The notes below the pieces were generated by a model. That model was given only the letters and a program-made list of their open reading frames with translations, was not told where the DNA came from and searched no databases. Below, piece by piece: positions 1 to 7,717 of a DNA stretch of 64,000 nucleotides; position 1 is the stretch's first letter, and every line of letters begins with the position of its first letter. The position numbers and the translations under genes were made by a program. Location of the stretch: assembly GCF_900107735.1 (NCBI RefSeq), contig NZ_FNQV01000008.1, positions 1 through 64,000 on the forward strand, written 5' to 3'. Source of the stretch: Bowdeniella nasicola. GTDB lineage: Bacteria > Actinomycetota > Actinomycetes > Actinomycetales > Actinomycetaceae.

Positions 1-271
1 TTTTCGAAGTCGTACCGTTACGCGAATTCGCGTGCGCTGCCGCGTCAGCTGCGCCTTTCTCGTACCCCAGGTGGCTCGTCAGCTCCGCTTGCAGGCCACG
101 TTCAAGAGCTGCTTTAACCAGGGCAGGCACGAAACCACCATCACCAGTCAGCTCCACCTCCCCCGCATCGATCTGAGCGAACAAGGCATCAAGCTGCCCC
201 GAAGCTTTGAGCTGATCAACCAGGTCCTGACCCGAAGGCCTACCCGGCAAAGATTTATCGAACATAGTCAT
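1..271 (-). CDS. IS256 (mutator-type) transposase, N-terminal fragment
   Basis: About 90 residues are visible, starting MTMFDKSLPGRPSG and running off the left edge without a stop. Near residues 70-90 is the segment HLGYEKGA followed by NSRNGTTSK, typical of IS256/mutator transposases (usual form HLGY-K, then NSRNG--K). The ATG at 271 is preceded by a purine-rich AAGGAA stretch. The family's catalytic DDE residues would lie downstream, outside the window, so activity cannot be judged. In this family the protein catalyses copy-out transposition of its own element. Confidence 0.85.
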   Translation of the reverse strand, partial: MTMFDKSLPGRPSGQDLVDQLKASGQLDALFAQIDAGEVELTGDGGFVPALVKAALERGLQAELTSHLGYEKGAADAAAHANSRNGTTSK

Positions 272-322
272 GATAATCACCGTTCCTTCCGACACGGCTT
301 ACACAAACTATTTGACACCCCC
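1..322 (-). mobile_element. IS256-family insertion sequence, 5' end only
   Basis: The left edge cuts an insertion sequence read on the minus strand. It contains the start of a transposase (1-271) and about 50 bp of non-coding terminus. On the minus strand the terminus begins with a G-run followed by TGTCAAATAGTTTGTGT, which resembles known IS256-family ends. The outer boundary is placed near 322 because the coding frame of the neighbouring gene is lost there. The other end and the target-site duplication lie outside the window, so the exact boundary is inferred. Confidence 0.75.
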
Positions 323-1086
323 AGTAGCGCCCCTGCTGCGATGCGTCGTCCCTGCTGTACCCATACCCATGCCAGCAGCACGATCCAGATGGCCTCGTTC
401 GGGGCGTTCTGACGGCTGCTGAGGACGAGGGCTTCCAGCTCTCTGCTACGACCCTGTATCCACCGAACGATGGCGAGTTGCCCGAGCAAGAGGCTTCGCG
501 TCCTGCTTCCTCCGATGCCGTCTGTGCGGCTCAGTCCTGCGTCGATGATGGCTTCAGATCGGTTCAGTTGCCCGTCGATGATGGCGCGCAGGCATCGAAA
601 CCACCCTGTCACCTCTTCGTCTTCCAACCACGGGATCGCCGTCAACAATGCTCCACTGGGGTTCAGGACGCGGTCGAGTTCTGTTACTGTCCCGCTCTCC
701 GCGAGCTCCGCCAGGAGGAGGAAGTATGCGCCGGAGATGAGCTCGCGTTCACCACTGTTCTGCGCAATACGCAGCGCCTCCCGGCAGTTCTTCAAGCGCC
801 GGTCGATCGACGAGTCGAGCGCGGGCGCGACGCAGTCGGCCAGCAGAGCCCACGCGATCGACGGATCGTCCCCCGCTTCCTGCGTCTCCGAGTAGGCGGT
901 CTTTGCCGCCATCCGAGCGGATACAAGGTCGACGCCATACAGCGCACACGCACGGAGCGCTTGAAGTCGGGATCGCTCTGCGTGCTCATGTGGCGGAAGC
1001 CGAGCGAGCGATGCAGCGAGATCCTCTGCTCGCGCTGTCGACTCTGCAGCGGAGCAGTGCAGCAGTGACACTACGGAGAAGCTCAT
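277..1086 (-). pseudogene. Helical-repeat (LuxR/AfsR-like) regulator fragment interrupted by the IS
   Basis: A 269-codon minus-strand frame rich in Ala, Leu and Arg, with repeated helix pairs, resembles the TPR-like central region of large LuxR/MalT or AfsR-type regulators. No Walker motif and no HTH domain is present. The last 14 or so codons (VSNSLCKPCRKER) are translated from the terminus of the IS256-family element, so the real C-terminus, where a LuxR HTH would sit, has been removed. The start is uncertain: the frame stays open about 20 codons upstream of the ATG and no good ribosome site is visible, so the 5' part may be missing too. Function is not assigned beyond regulator-like. Confidence 0.6.
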
Positions 1087-1143
1087 ACTCCATGAGGTTA
1101 AGAACCCCGATGAGAGTCTTCTGTCACCTCGCCCGAGCCTTCT

Positions 1144-1163
1144 CGTGAAAGTTGGCTTTCACG
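1144..1163. other. Perfect 8-bp inverted repeat with 4-nt loop
   Basis: CGTGAAAG and CTTTCACG are separated by TTGG in the gap between the regulator fragment (minus) and the beta-helix gene (plus). It could be an operator or a hairpin for either divergent gene. No T-run follows on the plus strand, so it is not called a terminator. Confidence 0.45.
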
Positions 1164-1268
1164 ATTATTGAAATCCCCAGCGCTACGTTGTGGGCGGTGC
1201 CGTGTCGGATCGTATCCGTGCTCGGCCATTCATGAGGACTGCACCCACCAGCGATTGGAAGGTAACTG

Positions 1269-1781
1269 ATGACCACGTCTGACAGGCAGCAGCGCCCACG
1301 ACGTCGTAAACGAAGGAAACAGGCATCTGGGCTCAGCATTGCTGCGGCAGGCGCGATGATTGCAGGGGCTCTTTCCCCGTCACCCGCCTGGGCAACTGAG
1401 GTTACGGTGACGACCGGTGCGGAGTTGATTCAGGCTATCGAGGACGCGAACGCGACGCCGGGGTTTGACACCATCACAATTAACGCGCCGATCGTGTTGG
1501 AAGCTGACCTGCCGCAGATCACGGATGGCCTGTTCATTCAGGGCGTGAACGGGGCTGCTGTCGACGGAAACGCCGGTGCGCATCGGGCGATCATCGCCGA
1601 GAATATCGACCTCTTGAGCATCGAAGGGGTCGACTTTCGGGCGCTCCGCGGGAGCGCGATCCATGCGTCTGATGTGGCCGAGCTCGTGATCTTCAGTGTC
1701 GGCGTCGAGCAGGCCACGGGTCACGGAGTCTACGTGTACGGCAATGGCACGAGAATAGAGAAGAGTGCTCGCCGCCGTTAG
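1269..1781 (+). pseudogene. Secreted right-handed beta-helix protein, truncated
   Basis: The start ATG has GGAAGGT upstream. The protein begins with a twin-Arg/Lys-rich stretch (RRRKRRKQ), then a hydrophobic segment (residues 22-36) and a likely signal peptidase site after AWA, so export is expected. Residues 45-165 have the regular short strands and Asn/Asp/Gly turns of right-handed parallel beta-helix proteins (for example TITINAPIVLEADLPQI). Such proteins normally have hundreds of residues; this one stops at 170. Its last residues, KSARRR, are encoded inside the 75-bp repeated sequence, so the 3' part was lost when that sequence was joined here. Ligand or substrate is unknown. Confidence 0.7.
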
Positions 1782-1836
1782 CGGCTCTTCAAGCGCATCG
1801 AGGCGATGCCGGAGTACAACATGTGGGCCACGTTAG
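1762..1836 (+). repeat. 75-bp direct repeat, copy A
   Basis: This sequence is present again at 7553-7627 in the same orientation with 71 of 75 positions identical (mismatches at 1785, 1799, 1825 and 1833). The matched block starts inside the last codons of the beta-helix frame and ends at a TAG present in both copies. Two plus-strand frames give similar peptides in both copies (one reads FKRIEAMPEYNM), so it may be the end of a degenerate coding sequence from a mobile element. I do not recognise the family. The 5.8 kb between the copies differs in character from the flanks. Confidence 0.85.
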
Positions 1837-1930
1837 GCGGCGGCCTGTCGGGGTGCAAGGTTTTTATTTGGCCCATCGCGACCGCCCGCTTTGACGCGCG
1901 AGAGGTGCGGTGCGGCCCTACGGTAGGGAT

Positions 1931-2893
1931 ATGACTGAGACATCCCACCTGCGAATCTTGAACCGTCAGCACCTTGAAAGTTTGGACCTTGGGTGGGATG
2001 ACCTCATGGACGCGATCGATGATGCGTTCACACAGAAATTGAAGGGGCAGGTCCAAAATCCGGCAAAGCCTAAGGTAGCAAGCCGGCCGGACTCCTTCTT
2101 TAATGCGATGCCGGCTTACCTTGGCGGCAGCGACCAGGTGGGACTGAAGTGGGTGTCCGGCGTGGATAGCAATAAAGCGGAGGGTCTGCCCTATATCTAT
2201 GGCTCGATGATCCTGAATGACGCCGCGACGGGGCGCCCGATCGCGCTGCTTGATGGTGGTTGGCTCACCGACATTCGCACCCCGGCCGTTTCCGCAGCCG
2301 TCCTGCGTGCGCTTAATCGATCCGTGCGTCGCCTCGCGATCATCGGGGCGGGAGTTCAGGCCCGCGGCCACCTCGCCGCCGCGCTGCATACCTGCCCATC
2401 GATCGAACACGTGACGATCTACGATCGCACGCCAGATAAGGCCGCGGCCGTGCTCGCAGGTGCCGGCGAGCGAGAGACGCACGTCGCCGAAGGCCCCGAG
2501 GCCGCCGTTCAGGACGCCGACCTCATCATCACGACCGTGACTCGCGCCCTGGAGCCTCGGCTGGATTGCGATACGGCGGACCCGAACGCCATCTTGCTAC
2601 CCGTCGACTATGACGACGCTCTGTCACCGCGTGCCATCAACGACTCCGCGCTATTCGTCGTCGATGACATCGACCAGTACACCAATGTCGCAGCTCGCGG
2701 GGATAACTTTGGCGAACTGAAAGACCCGGATGGCGAGAGCGCGCAGCTCATCACCCGGTCCCTCAGCTTGCCCCCTGACGGCCGCATTTGCGTCATGAAC
2801 CTCGGGCTGGCCCTGGAAGATGTCGCGATTGCGAGCCTCTGCTTGCAGCGCGCCGAAGAGCGCAATATTGGAACCCTCGTCGAGTTTCCTTAA
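1931..2893 (+). CDS. Ornithine cyclodeaminase / mu-crystallin family protein
   Basis: A 320-residue cytosolic NAD(P)-dependent enzyme of the OCD/mu-crystallin family. Members include ornithine cyclodeaminase (ornithine to proline plus ammonia), alanine dehydrogenase, ketimine reductases and synthases of siderophore or antibiotic precursors. The Rossmann segment is clear at about residues 135-165 (LAIIGAGVQARGHLAAAL), and the family segment GGWLTDIRTPAVSA lies just before it. The start MTETSH is chosen because GTAGGGA lies just upstream. The 3' end overlaps the convergent YhgE/Pip gene by 4 bp. No biosynthetic partner is adjacent, so the substrate cannot be fixed. Confidence 0.8.
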   Translation: MTETSHLRILNRQHLESLDLGWDDLMDAIDDAFTQKLKGQVQNPAKPKVASRPDSFFNAMPAYLGGSDQVGLKWVSGVDSNKAEGLPYIYGSMILNDAATGRPIALLDGGWLTDIRTPAVSAAVLRALNRSVRRLAIIGAGVQARGHLAAALHTCPSIEHVTIYDRTPDKAAAVLAGAGERETHVAEGPEAAVQDADLIITTVTRALEPRLDCDTADPNAILLPVDYDDALSPRAINDSALFVVDDIDQYTNVAARGDNFGELKDPDGESAQLITRSLSLPPDGRICVMNLGLALEDVAIASLCLQRAEERNIGTLVEFP

Positions 2894-5070
2894 CGCGGCC
2901 TGACGGAAAATGCGTAATCTGCGGTGGAGGTCGAAGTCACCATCGGCGGGTGCAGGTCGCGCATCCGGAAGATTTGGCGTTTCTTCACCAGGTACCAGGT
3001 AATGACGAGGGAGCCTGCAAGAATCGCAGCTAATATTCCCAACGAGAACCAATACGTCGACATTGCACCGCCCGAGATCGCAACGCGGAATGCGTCCACG
3101 CTGTATTTCATGGGGGAGATCTTCGCGATGAATTGGTAGAACGGGCCAAGCATTTGCGGTGGGAATGTCCCGCCTGATGCCGGCAACTGTAAGATCAGCA
3201 AGACCAAGAAAAGCGCAGTTTGGGGAGAGCCAAGTAAGAGCCGAATCCAGTATCCGAGCGCCATAAAGGATAGCGACGTTACGGCGATCAGTAGCAAATA
3301 CAGGATCGGATGCACCGGATCCAAACCAAGCAGTGCCCATACTCCAAGTCCCATAATCAGGCCTCCCATGAGCGCGATTGCGCCGACGGGTCCGAAGCCG
3401 AAAAAGGCGAGTCGAGCTGGGCGCGCACGAGAGGAAAGAGCCCGACCGGAAATTGTACGGACCACGAGGAAGGTCGAAACTGCGGCGATCCACAACGCGA
3501 TGGAAAAGAACATGGGAGCCAGTCCGCGTCCGTACGTCTGGGCATCGTGAGTAACGACCTGCTCCACATCTACGGGGGAGGACATAATGGTAGCCAGGTT
3601 TGTCCGCTCGTCCTCGCTGAGATCTGGCAGCTGCTGCACGCCATCGGCCAACTTTGTCGCTAGTTCGTGAGCGCCATCTGATAGCTGAGGAACGGCAGTG
3701 TCGAGCCGTCCGAGTGCATCTGAAAGCTGGAGGACTCCGCTGACGAGCTGTGGGGCCTTGGACAAGAAAGCGGAAGATGCGGAACGAACGTCACTCAGAG
3801 CACTATTAACTTCCGCTGAAGTGCCATCGATAGCATCCAGGCCCTCATTGAGGTTCTTTCCTGCACGATCTAACGCCGCAGCGGAGTCTGTCAGCGTCGA
3901 TGAGGCCGCATTCAAAGCGTTAGCAGACGATGCCAGCAGCGCTGGATCCAGCCCCACAGAAAGGTCGGCACTGAGTTTTGCGTGGCCCGCCAGCTTGGTG
4001 GTGACGGTGCTTTGACTTTCGAGTGACGCTGCGATTTCTCTTTCGATGCTCGCGATGAAATCGGGGTCCTCCGCTAGGGCTGGATTCTGACGCAGTTTGA
4101 CGACGAGATCCCTGGAGGCCGAGAGGTGCTTGTGGGAATTAGCGATGAGGCCGCCATCAGCTCCCGTGAGGAGATCAATATCGATATTCGCGAGACTGAC
4201 GGCTTTGTCCTGCAAATCTGGCAGCGTGGTGTCGAAATAGTTCTTGATTGGAGCCAGTGAATTCTTGATGTTCGATGCCCCGAGATTTACCGTAGGCCCC
4301 ACACCAGCTAGCTCGCGACCTGCCGCTCGGAAACTTCGCCCCGCATCACTTACTCCAGTTGCTGCCGAGTCGAGAGCGCTTAGCCCCGAATTGAGTCGGT
4401 CAATTTCGCTCTGCATAGATCCGGTGTCGATGTCCGTAACGGCTTCGTTCAGTTGATGAACGCCGTTCTTGACTTGACTGAGGCCAGAATCGAGTTGCGC
4501 AGAACCATCCGCGGCGGCTTGCATACCTGACTTAATGGTGTCCAGGTTGGTGAAGAGCGCGTTGAAGTAGGCTGCAGAGACGGTGGAATCCAGCGTCTTA
4601 GAAAGGGTGTCGTCGGCTTTTCCGGTCAACGTTCCGATAATGAAGCCGTTTGCGTCATCACGATGAAGAGTGATGGTGGCGCGTTTGGGATCGAAGGCAC
4701 CGGCACTCACGAGATTTGAAGAGAAATTCTCAGGCACGGTGACAACCATGAAGTACTCGCCGGCTGTGAGCCCCTCTTCGGCTCGCGTTTGGTCGGTTCC
4801 GAGAAACTGCCAGTCAAAAACGGGGTTTGAACGCAGTGCAGCTTCAAACTCTTTTCCCGCGGAGATGGTCTTGTCATTGAATGTTGCGGGCTTGTCCTTG
4901 TTAACGACCGCAACTTTGATGTTGTCGATATGAGCGTAGAGATCCCAGTTCGCGTGCAGATAGATGCCGCCATACAGCAGCGGAATCAACAGAATAAAGA
5001 TGAGGGCGAGGCGCGACAGGCCCTTAAATCGGCGAAATTCGTAGGTGAGGTAACGAGAAAGATGTGTCAT
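2890..5070 (-). CDS. YhgE/Pip-type membrane protein (system 1)
   Basis: 726 residues. One N-terminal membrane segment (residues 20-37) is followed by a large extracytoplasmic domain and a C-terminal bundle of about six membrane helices (from about 510). This is the layout of the YhgE/Pip family, which also includes EsaA/YueB-like proteins. The outer domain has the usual early motif (KVAVVNKDKPAT, then EGLTAGEYFMVVTVPENFS) and a long heptad-like middle region (LDSGLSQVKNGVHQLNEAV) expected to form an alpha-helical stalk. The start ATG overlaps the stop of the ATPase gene (ATGA), indicating translational coupling and a shared complex. Family members serve as phage receptors or type VII-linked or ABC-2-like exporters; the role here is unknown. 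Confidence 0.85.
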   Translation of the reverse strand: MTHLSRYLTYEFRRFKGLSRLALIFILLIPLLYGGIYLHANWDLYAHIDNIKVAVVNKDKPATFNDKTISAGKEFEAALRSNPVFDWQFLGTDQTRAEEGLTAGEYFMVVTVPENFSSNLVSAGAFDPKRATITLHRDDANGFIIGTLTGKADDTLSKTLDSTVSAAYFNALFTNLDTIKSGMQAAADGSAQLDSGLSQVKNGVHQLNEAVTDIDTGSMQSEIDRLNSGLSALDSAATGVSDAGRSFRAAGRELAGVGPTVNLGASNIKNSLAPIKNYFDTTLPDLQDKAVSLANIDIDLLTGADGGLIANSHKHLSASRDLVVKLRQNPALAEDPDFIASIEREIAASLESQSTVTTKLAGHAKLSADLSVGLDPALLASSANALNAASSTLTDSAAALDRAGKNLNEGLDAIDGTSAEVNSALSDVRSASSAFLSKAPQLVSGVLQLSDALGRLDTAVPQLSDGAHELATKLADGVQQLPDLSEDERTNLATIMSSPVDVEQVVTHDAQTYGRGLAPMFFSIALWIAAVSTFLVVRTISGRALSSRARPARLAFFGFGPVGAIALMGGLIMGLGVWALLGLDPVHPILYLLLIAVTSLSFMALGYWIRLLLGSPQTALFLVLLILQLPASGGTFPPQMLGPFYQFIAKISPMKYSVDAFRVAISGGAMSTYWFSLGILAAILAGSLVITWYLVKKRQIFRMRDLHPPMVTSTSTADYAFSVRPR

Positions 5071-5861
5071 GAGCCGTGCTGTGAGGTCGTGCGAGTGATG
5101 ATGGTTTCGTCCACTGGTTGATCCGCGTCGGGATCATCAGGACTGTCTGGGTCGGCGTCAACCGTCTCGATATCAACGGGAGTGTCATGTATCGCGGCGA
5201 CGTAGGGCACGGCCTTATGGCCGAGCCGAATTCGGATGCTGCCAGCTGGCGCGGTGTCTGCATCGATGGCGGAGGTAATGATCGCGCAACCGTCCAGCTC
5301 GGTGAGACGGGCAAGGCACTCAAACATCTCAAATTGGCGTGAGTGCGGCACGACCATATCGACGTCGTCGATGACAACAACGCTCGTCGGGCGGAGCATG
5401 GCGAGCCCAGCAGAGACAACAACGCGCGTGAGCGGGTCCAACTGTTCGATTTCCACGTTGCGGTCAACGCAATAGCCCAGCAACTGCTCAATGTCGTTTG
5501 CGCGGTCCTCGGCCGCGGCGATGGAAATGCCATCTAAGTAGGCGCGCTCTGCAATTGACTCGCTTATCGTCAAGCGGTCCTCGGGCGCGACATAGTTGCC
5601 GAGGCGCGCCACGGAGGAATGGACGATTGCCGCGTATGGGTCAGCAATTGCGTCGATGCCGTTGATGTAAAGCGAGCCAGAAAGCGGTCGAAACCGTCCG
5701 GCGAGTGCAAGCAGGAGTGCAGATTTGCCAGATCCCCGCGCACCGTGAACGATCACCAGGTCGCCTGCCTCAACGGTAAGATCGAGGGGGCCAAAGATGG
5801 TGCCCTGCTGAGCAGTGGCGCTCAGTGCGCGGGCTTGAATTAGCGACTGCGATTCGGTCAT
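5067..5861 (-). CDS. Divergent ABC-type ATPase (system 1 partner)
   Basis: 264 residues with a good Walker A (GARGSGKS, residues 40-47) and an ABC-like beginning (IFGPLDLTVEAGDLVIVHG). The signature loop is not recognisable: LDPLTRVVVSAGLAML stands where LSGGQ is expected. Walker B (VVVIDDVD, 161-168) has Asp where catalytic Glu is usual. The last 40 residues are an acidic Asp/Pro-rich tail (DPDSPDDPDADQPVDE). It overlaps both neighbours by 4 bp (TetR upstream, YhgE/Pip downstream), so it is probably the cytosolic partner of the YhgE/Pip protein. ATP binding looks likely; normal ABC hydrolysis is doubtful. Confidence 0.8.
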   Translation of the reverse strand: MTESQSLIQARALSATAQQGTIFGPLDLTVEAGDLVIVHGARGSGKSALLLALAGRFRPLSGSLYINGIDAIADPYAAIVHSSVARLGNYVAPEDRLTISESIAERAYLDGISIAAAEDRANDIEQLLGYCVDRNVEIEQLDPLTRVVVSAGLAMLRPTSVVVIDDVDMVVPHSRQFEMFECLARLTELDGCAIITSAIDADTAPAGSIRIRLGHKAVPYVAAIHDTPVDIETVDADPDSPDDPDADQPVDETIITRTTSQHGS

Positions 5862-6481
5862 GACAGGACTCCCTGGAGGTTCTGCCGGAAGACATCGGAC
5901 AAAACATCCTCGGTCAAGATTGCGGTGCCAGTGGAAAGCTCCAGGGCAATGACGTTGATGAGCGCGAGCATGGAAACTGCCAACACATGGATACGGTGCT
6001 CACCCGCGGCGGCAATAGCGGGGTGAGTCTTGCACGCTTGGGTGAAGGCCGTGACGCGATCGGCGTAGAGCTGTCCATAGGTGGTCGCGGCGGCCTCGTC
6101 TCGGCCCACGTGAGAACGCAGTTCACTGAGCGCCAGCTGCCAGGGCGCAAGTTCTGGCAACGCCTCAGAAACTCGATGCGACAGGACATCCAGCAGTTCA
6201 TCCTTCGTTTCAGTTTCAGCAAATGCGCGCTCGACGACGCGCATCACCAGATCCTGACCGTTAGCGATTCGGCGCTGATAGACGGTATGGAACAACTCAA
6301 GCTTCGATCCAAAATTCGAGTAAATGGCGCCTTTTGTGTATCCCGCGGACCGTGCAATGTGGTTCAACGAGGTGGCGTCATAACCCAATTCGAGGAAGGA
6401 GGACTCAGCCGCGGCGAGGATCGCGTGTCGCACATCCGCCTTCTTAGGCCGACTGCCAACCACGGGTGCTTGTTCAGGCAT
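5858..6481 (-). CDS. TetR-family repressor of the YhgE/ATPase operon
   Basis: 207 residues. The N-terminal TetR HTH is clear (AILAAAESSFLELGYDATSL, then IARSAGYTKGAIYSNFGSKLELF), followed by an all-helical ligand domain. The ATG at 6481 is preferred because AAAGGTGG precedes it; an ATG at 6496 is the alternative. It is the first gene of a three-gene operon in which each gene overlaps the next by 4 bp. A perfect palindrome lies directly upstream, so it should repress its own operon. The inducer is unknown. In the TetR family such operons often respond to lipophilic or antimicrobial compounds. Confidence 0.88.
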   Translation of the reverse strand: MPEQAPVVGSRPKKADVRHAILAAAESSFLELGYDATSLNHIARSAGYTKGAIYSNFGSKLELFHTVYQRRIANGQDLVMRVVERAFAETETKDELLDVLSHRVSEALPELAPWQLALSELRSHVGRDEAAATTYGQLYADRVTAFTQACKTHPAIAAAGEHRIHVLAVSMLALINVIALELSTGTAILTEDVLSDVFRQNLQGVLS

Positions 6482-6499
6482 CACGCCACCTTTCATACG

Positions 6500-6528
6500 A
6501 TACCGGCGGTATTCAATACCGCCGGTAT
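6500..6528. promoter_or_regulatory. Perfect 13-bp palindromic operator for the TetR operon
   Basis: ATACCGGCGGTAT (6500-6512), a 3-bp spacer TCA, then the exact reverse complement (6516-6528). It lies 19 bp upstream of the chosen TetR start and must overlap the promoter or leader of the tetR-ATPase-yhgE operon. Length and symmetry fit binding by TetR dimers. Binding by this TetR is inferred from position. Confidence 0.8.
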
Positions 6529-6709
6529 CTAGTCTGCGTCGGCTGCCCGCTGCCGACAAGTGGTGAAGTGGGCGAGCTGTGTCACAACCAGCGCGGGGCG
6601 ATATTCTCTTCGAATTCTCAACGGTTCGATGGGCGATCACGACCGATGCGGCTGTATAACAGTGCGCGCCAGAGACCCGCTGCGTCATGGAGACAAAACG
6701 AGCGCTCGT

Positions 6710-7464
6710 TCAATGACGATTTCCGTACAGTTCTACCCAGGCGCGGGCAGGCATGTCCTTGGGCAGGGAGGTTCGCCGCAGGTTGTGCCTCGCGAGGAAT
6801 GTGGTCGCCGTATGGTTGTTCGGTAACGCCCGGCTGCGCTCGAGGATCTCGCCAAGCCCGCGTCCCTTGGCGGTAAAGACCCGATGAACGAGGCCTTGGT
6901 ACGGTTTGCGCTGGTTCAGTGGCAGCAACGGGTGATCGCGTCGCTTCATACGCAGTAAGCCACCATCGACACTGGGCCGCGGCACAAAGGCCTCGGCTGG
7001 CACCTTGTTGTCCAGTGTGAAGTCGAAGCACGGCTCCCATTGGACAGTCATCATGCTCGCGCCCGCCGACGAGCGACCTCCCATTGCATGAGAAGGATTG
7101 CCTCGCTCCACCCAGAGGAGTGCAACACTTTGCGCAACATCGCGGTGGTGAGGTGGAATGGCAGGTTCCCGACAATGACGTGGGGACGTTGGGGAAGGTG
7201 AAAGGCAAGGAAGTCGTGGTGGATGACCGTAACGTCACCGGGCACGATGCGTCGTAGCTCCCGGACGTTGGCCGCATCGATGTCGACGGCTGTTAGCGGC
7301 CGGTCGAACCTCGCCAGGGGCAGCGTGATCGCGCCGCGTCCGGGACCAATTTCAAAGATCGGACCGTCAGTAGCGTGGACGAGGTGGATGATCCGACGGA
7401 TTACGGCGTGATCCGTGAGATAGTTCTGGCCATGCTCATGACGGCCAGCAGAATAACGTGGCAT
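6710..7464 (-). pseudogene. Erm-type 23S rRNA (adenine-N6) methyltransferase with a frameshift
   Basis: Two adjoining minus-strand frames together spell one Erm protein of about 250 residues. The first (7464 to 7051) begins MPRYSAGRHEHGQNYLTDH and contains the SAM site EIGPGRGAIT and the catalytic NLPFHLTT. The second starts around GASMMTVQWEP and ends at 6710. The closest match I recall is Erm(X) of corynebacteria and actinomycetes, where the junction reads ARRRAGVGAS; here a net loss of bases after VARRR shifts the frame. Intact enzymes dimethylate A2058 and give macrolide-lincosamide-streptogramin B resistance. As read, the protein stops after the catalytic domain and is probably inactive, unless the shift is a sequencing error in this GC-rich stretch. 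Confidence 0.85.
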
Positions 7465-7488
7465 GTTGGGCTCCGAAGCGTATGTGGG

Positions 7489-7517
7489 AGCCGGGCTGGC
7501 AAAGACACCGCCCGGCT
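7489..7517 (-). promoter_or_regulatory. Inverted repeat in the erm leader
   Basis: AGCCGGGC and GCCCGGCT are separated by 13 nt, 25 bp upstream of the erm start. Inducible erm genes usually have leader hairpins controlling translation. No clear leader peptide with an ATG is seen here (only a GTG-initiated reading), so an attenuator role is tentative. Confidence 0.4.
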
Positions 7518-7552
7518 TGGATACCGAGACGGGGAGCAGAAGAGAAAGAAAG

Positions 7553-7627
7553 AGAGTGCTCGCCGCCGTTAGCGGATCTTCAAGCGCATTGAGGCGATGC
7601 CGGAGTACAACATGTCGGCCACGATAG
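7553..7627 (+). repeat. 75-bp direct repeat, copy B
   Basis: Second copy of the sequence at 1762-1836, same orientation, four mismatches. It lies between the 5' end of the erm gene and the hut operon promoter region, so the two copies bracket the ocd / YhgE / erm segment. As with copy A, similarity stops at the TAG codon at its right end. This is consistent with a remnant of the same mobile sequence or with recombination between two copies. Confidence 0.85.
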
Positions 7628-7717
7628 ATGCTGGCGCCCCGAGGAGAGTCGCGGGTAGAACCCCTCACAAGCCGAGGCAATTGTGCTGCCGGACACATTG
7701 TCTGTTTAACTAGGCAC

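Noticed and set aside
7051-7464. Programmed frameshift in erm
   Set aside because: No slippery heptamer or downstream structure of the usual kind was seen; a mutation or sequencing error is simpler.
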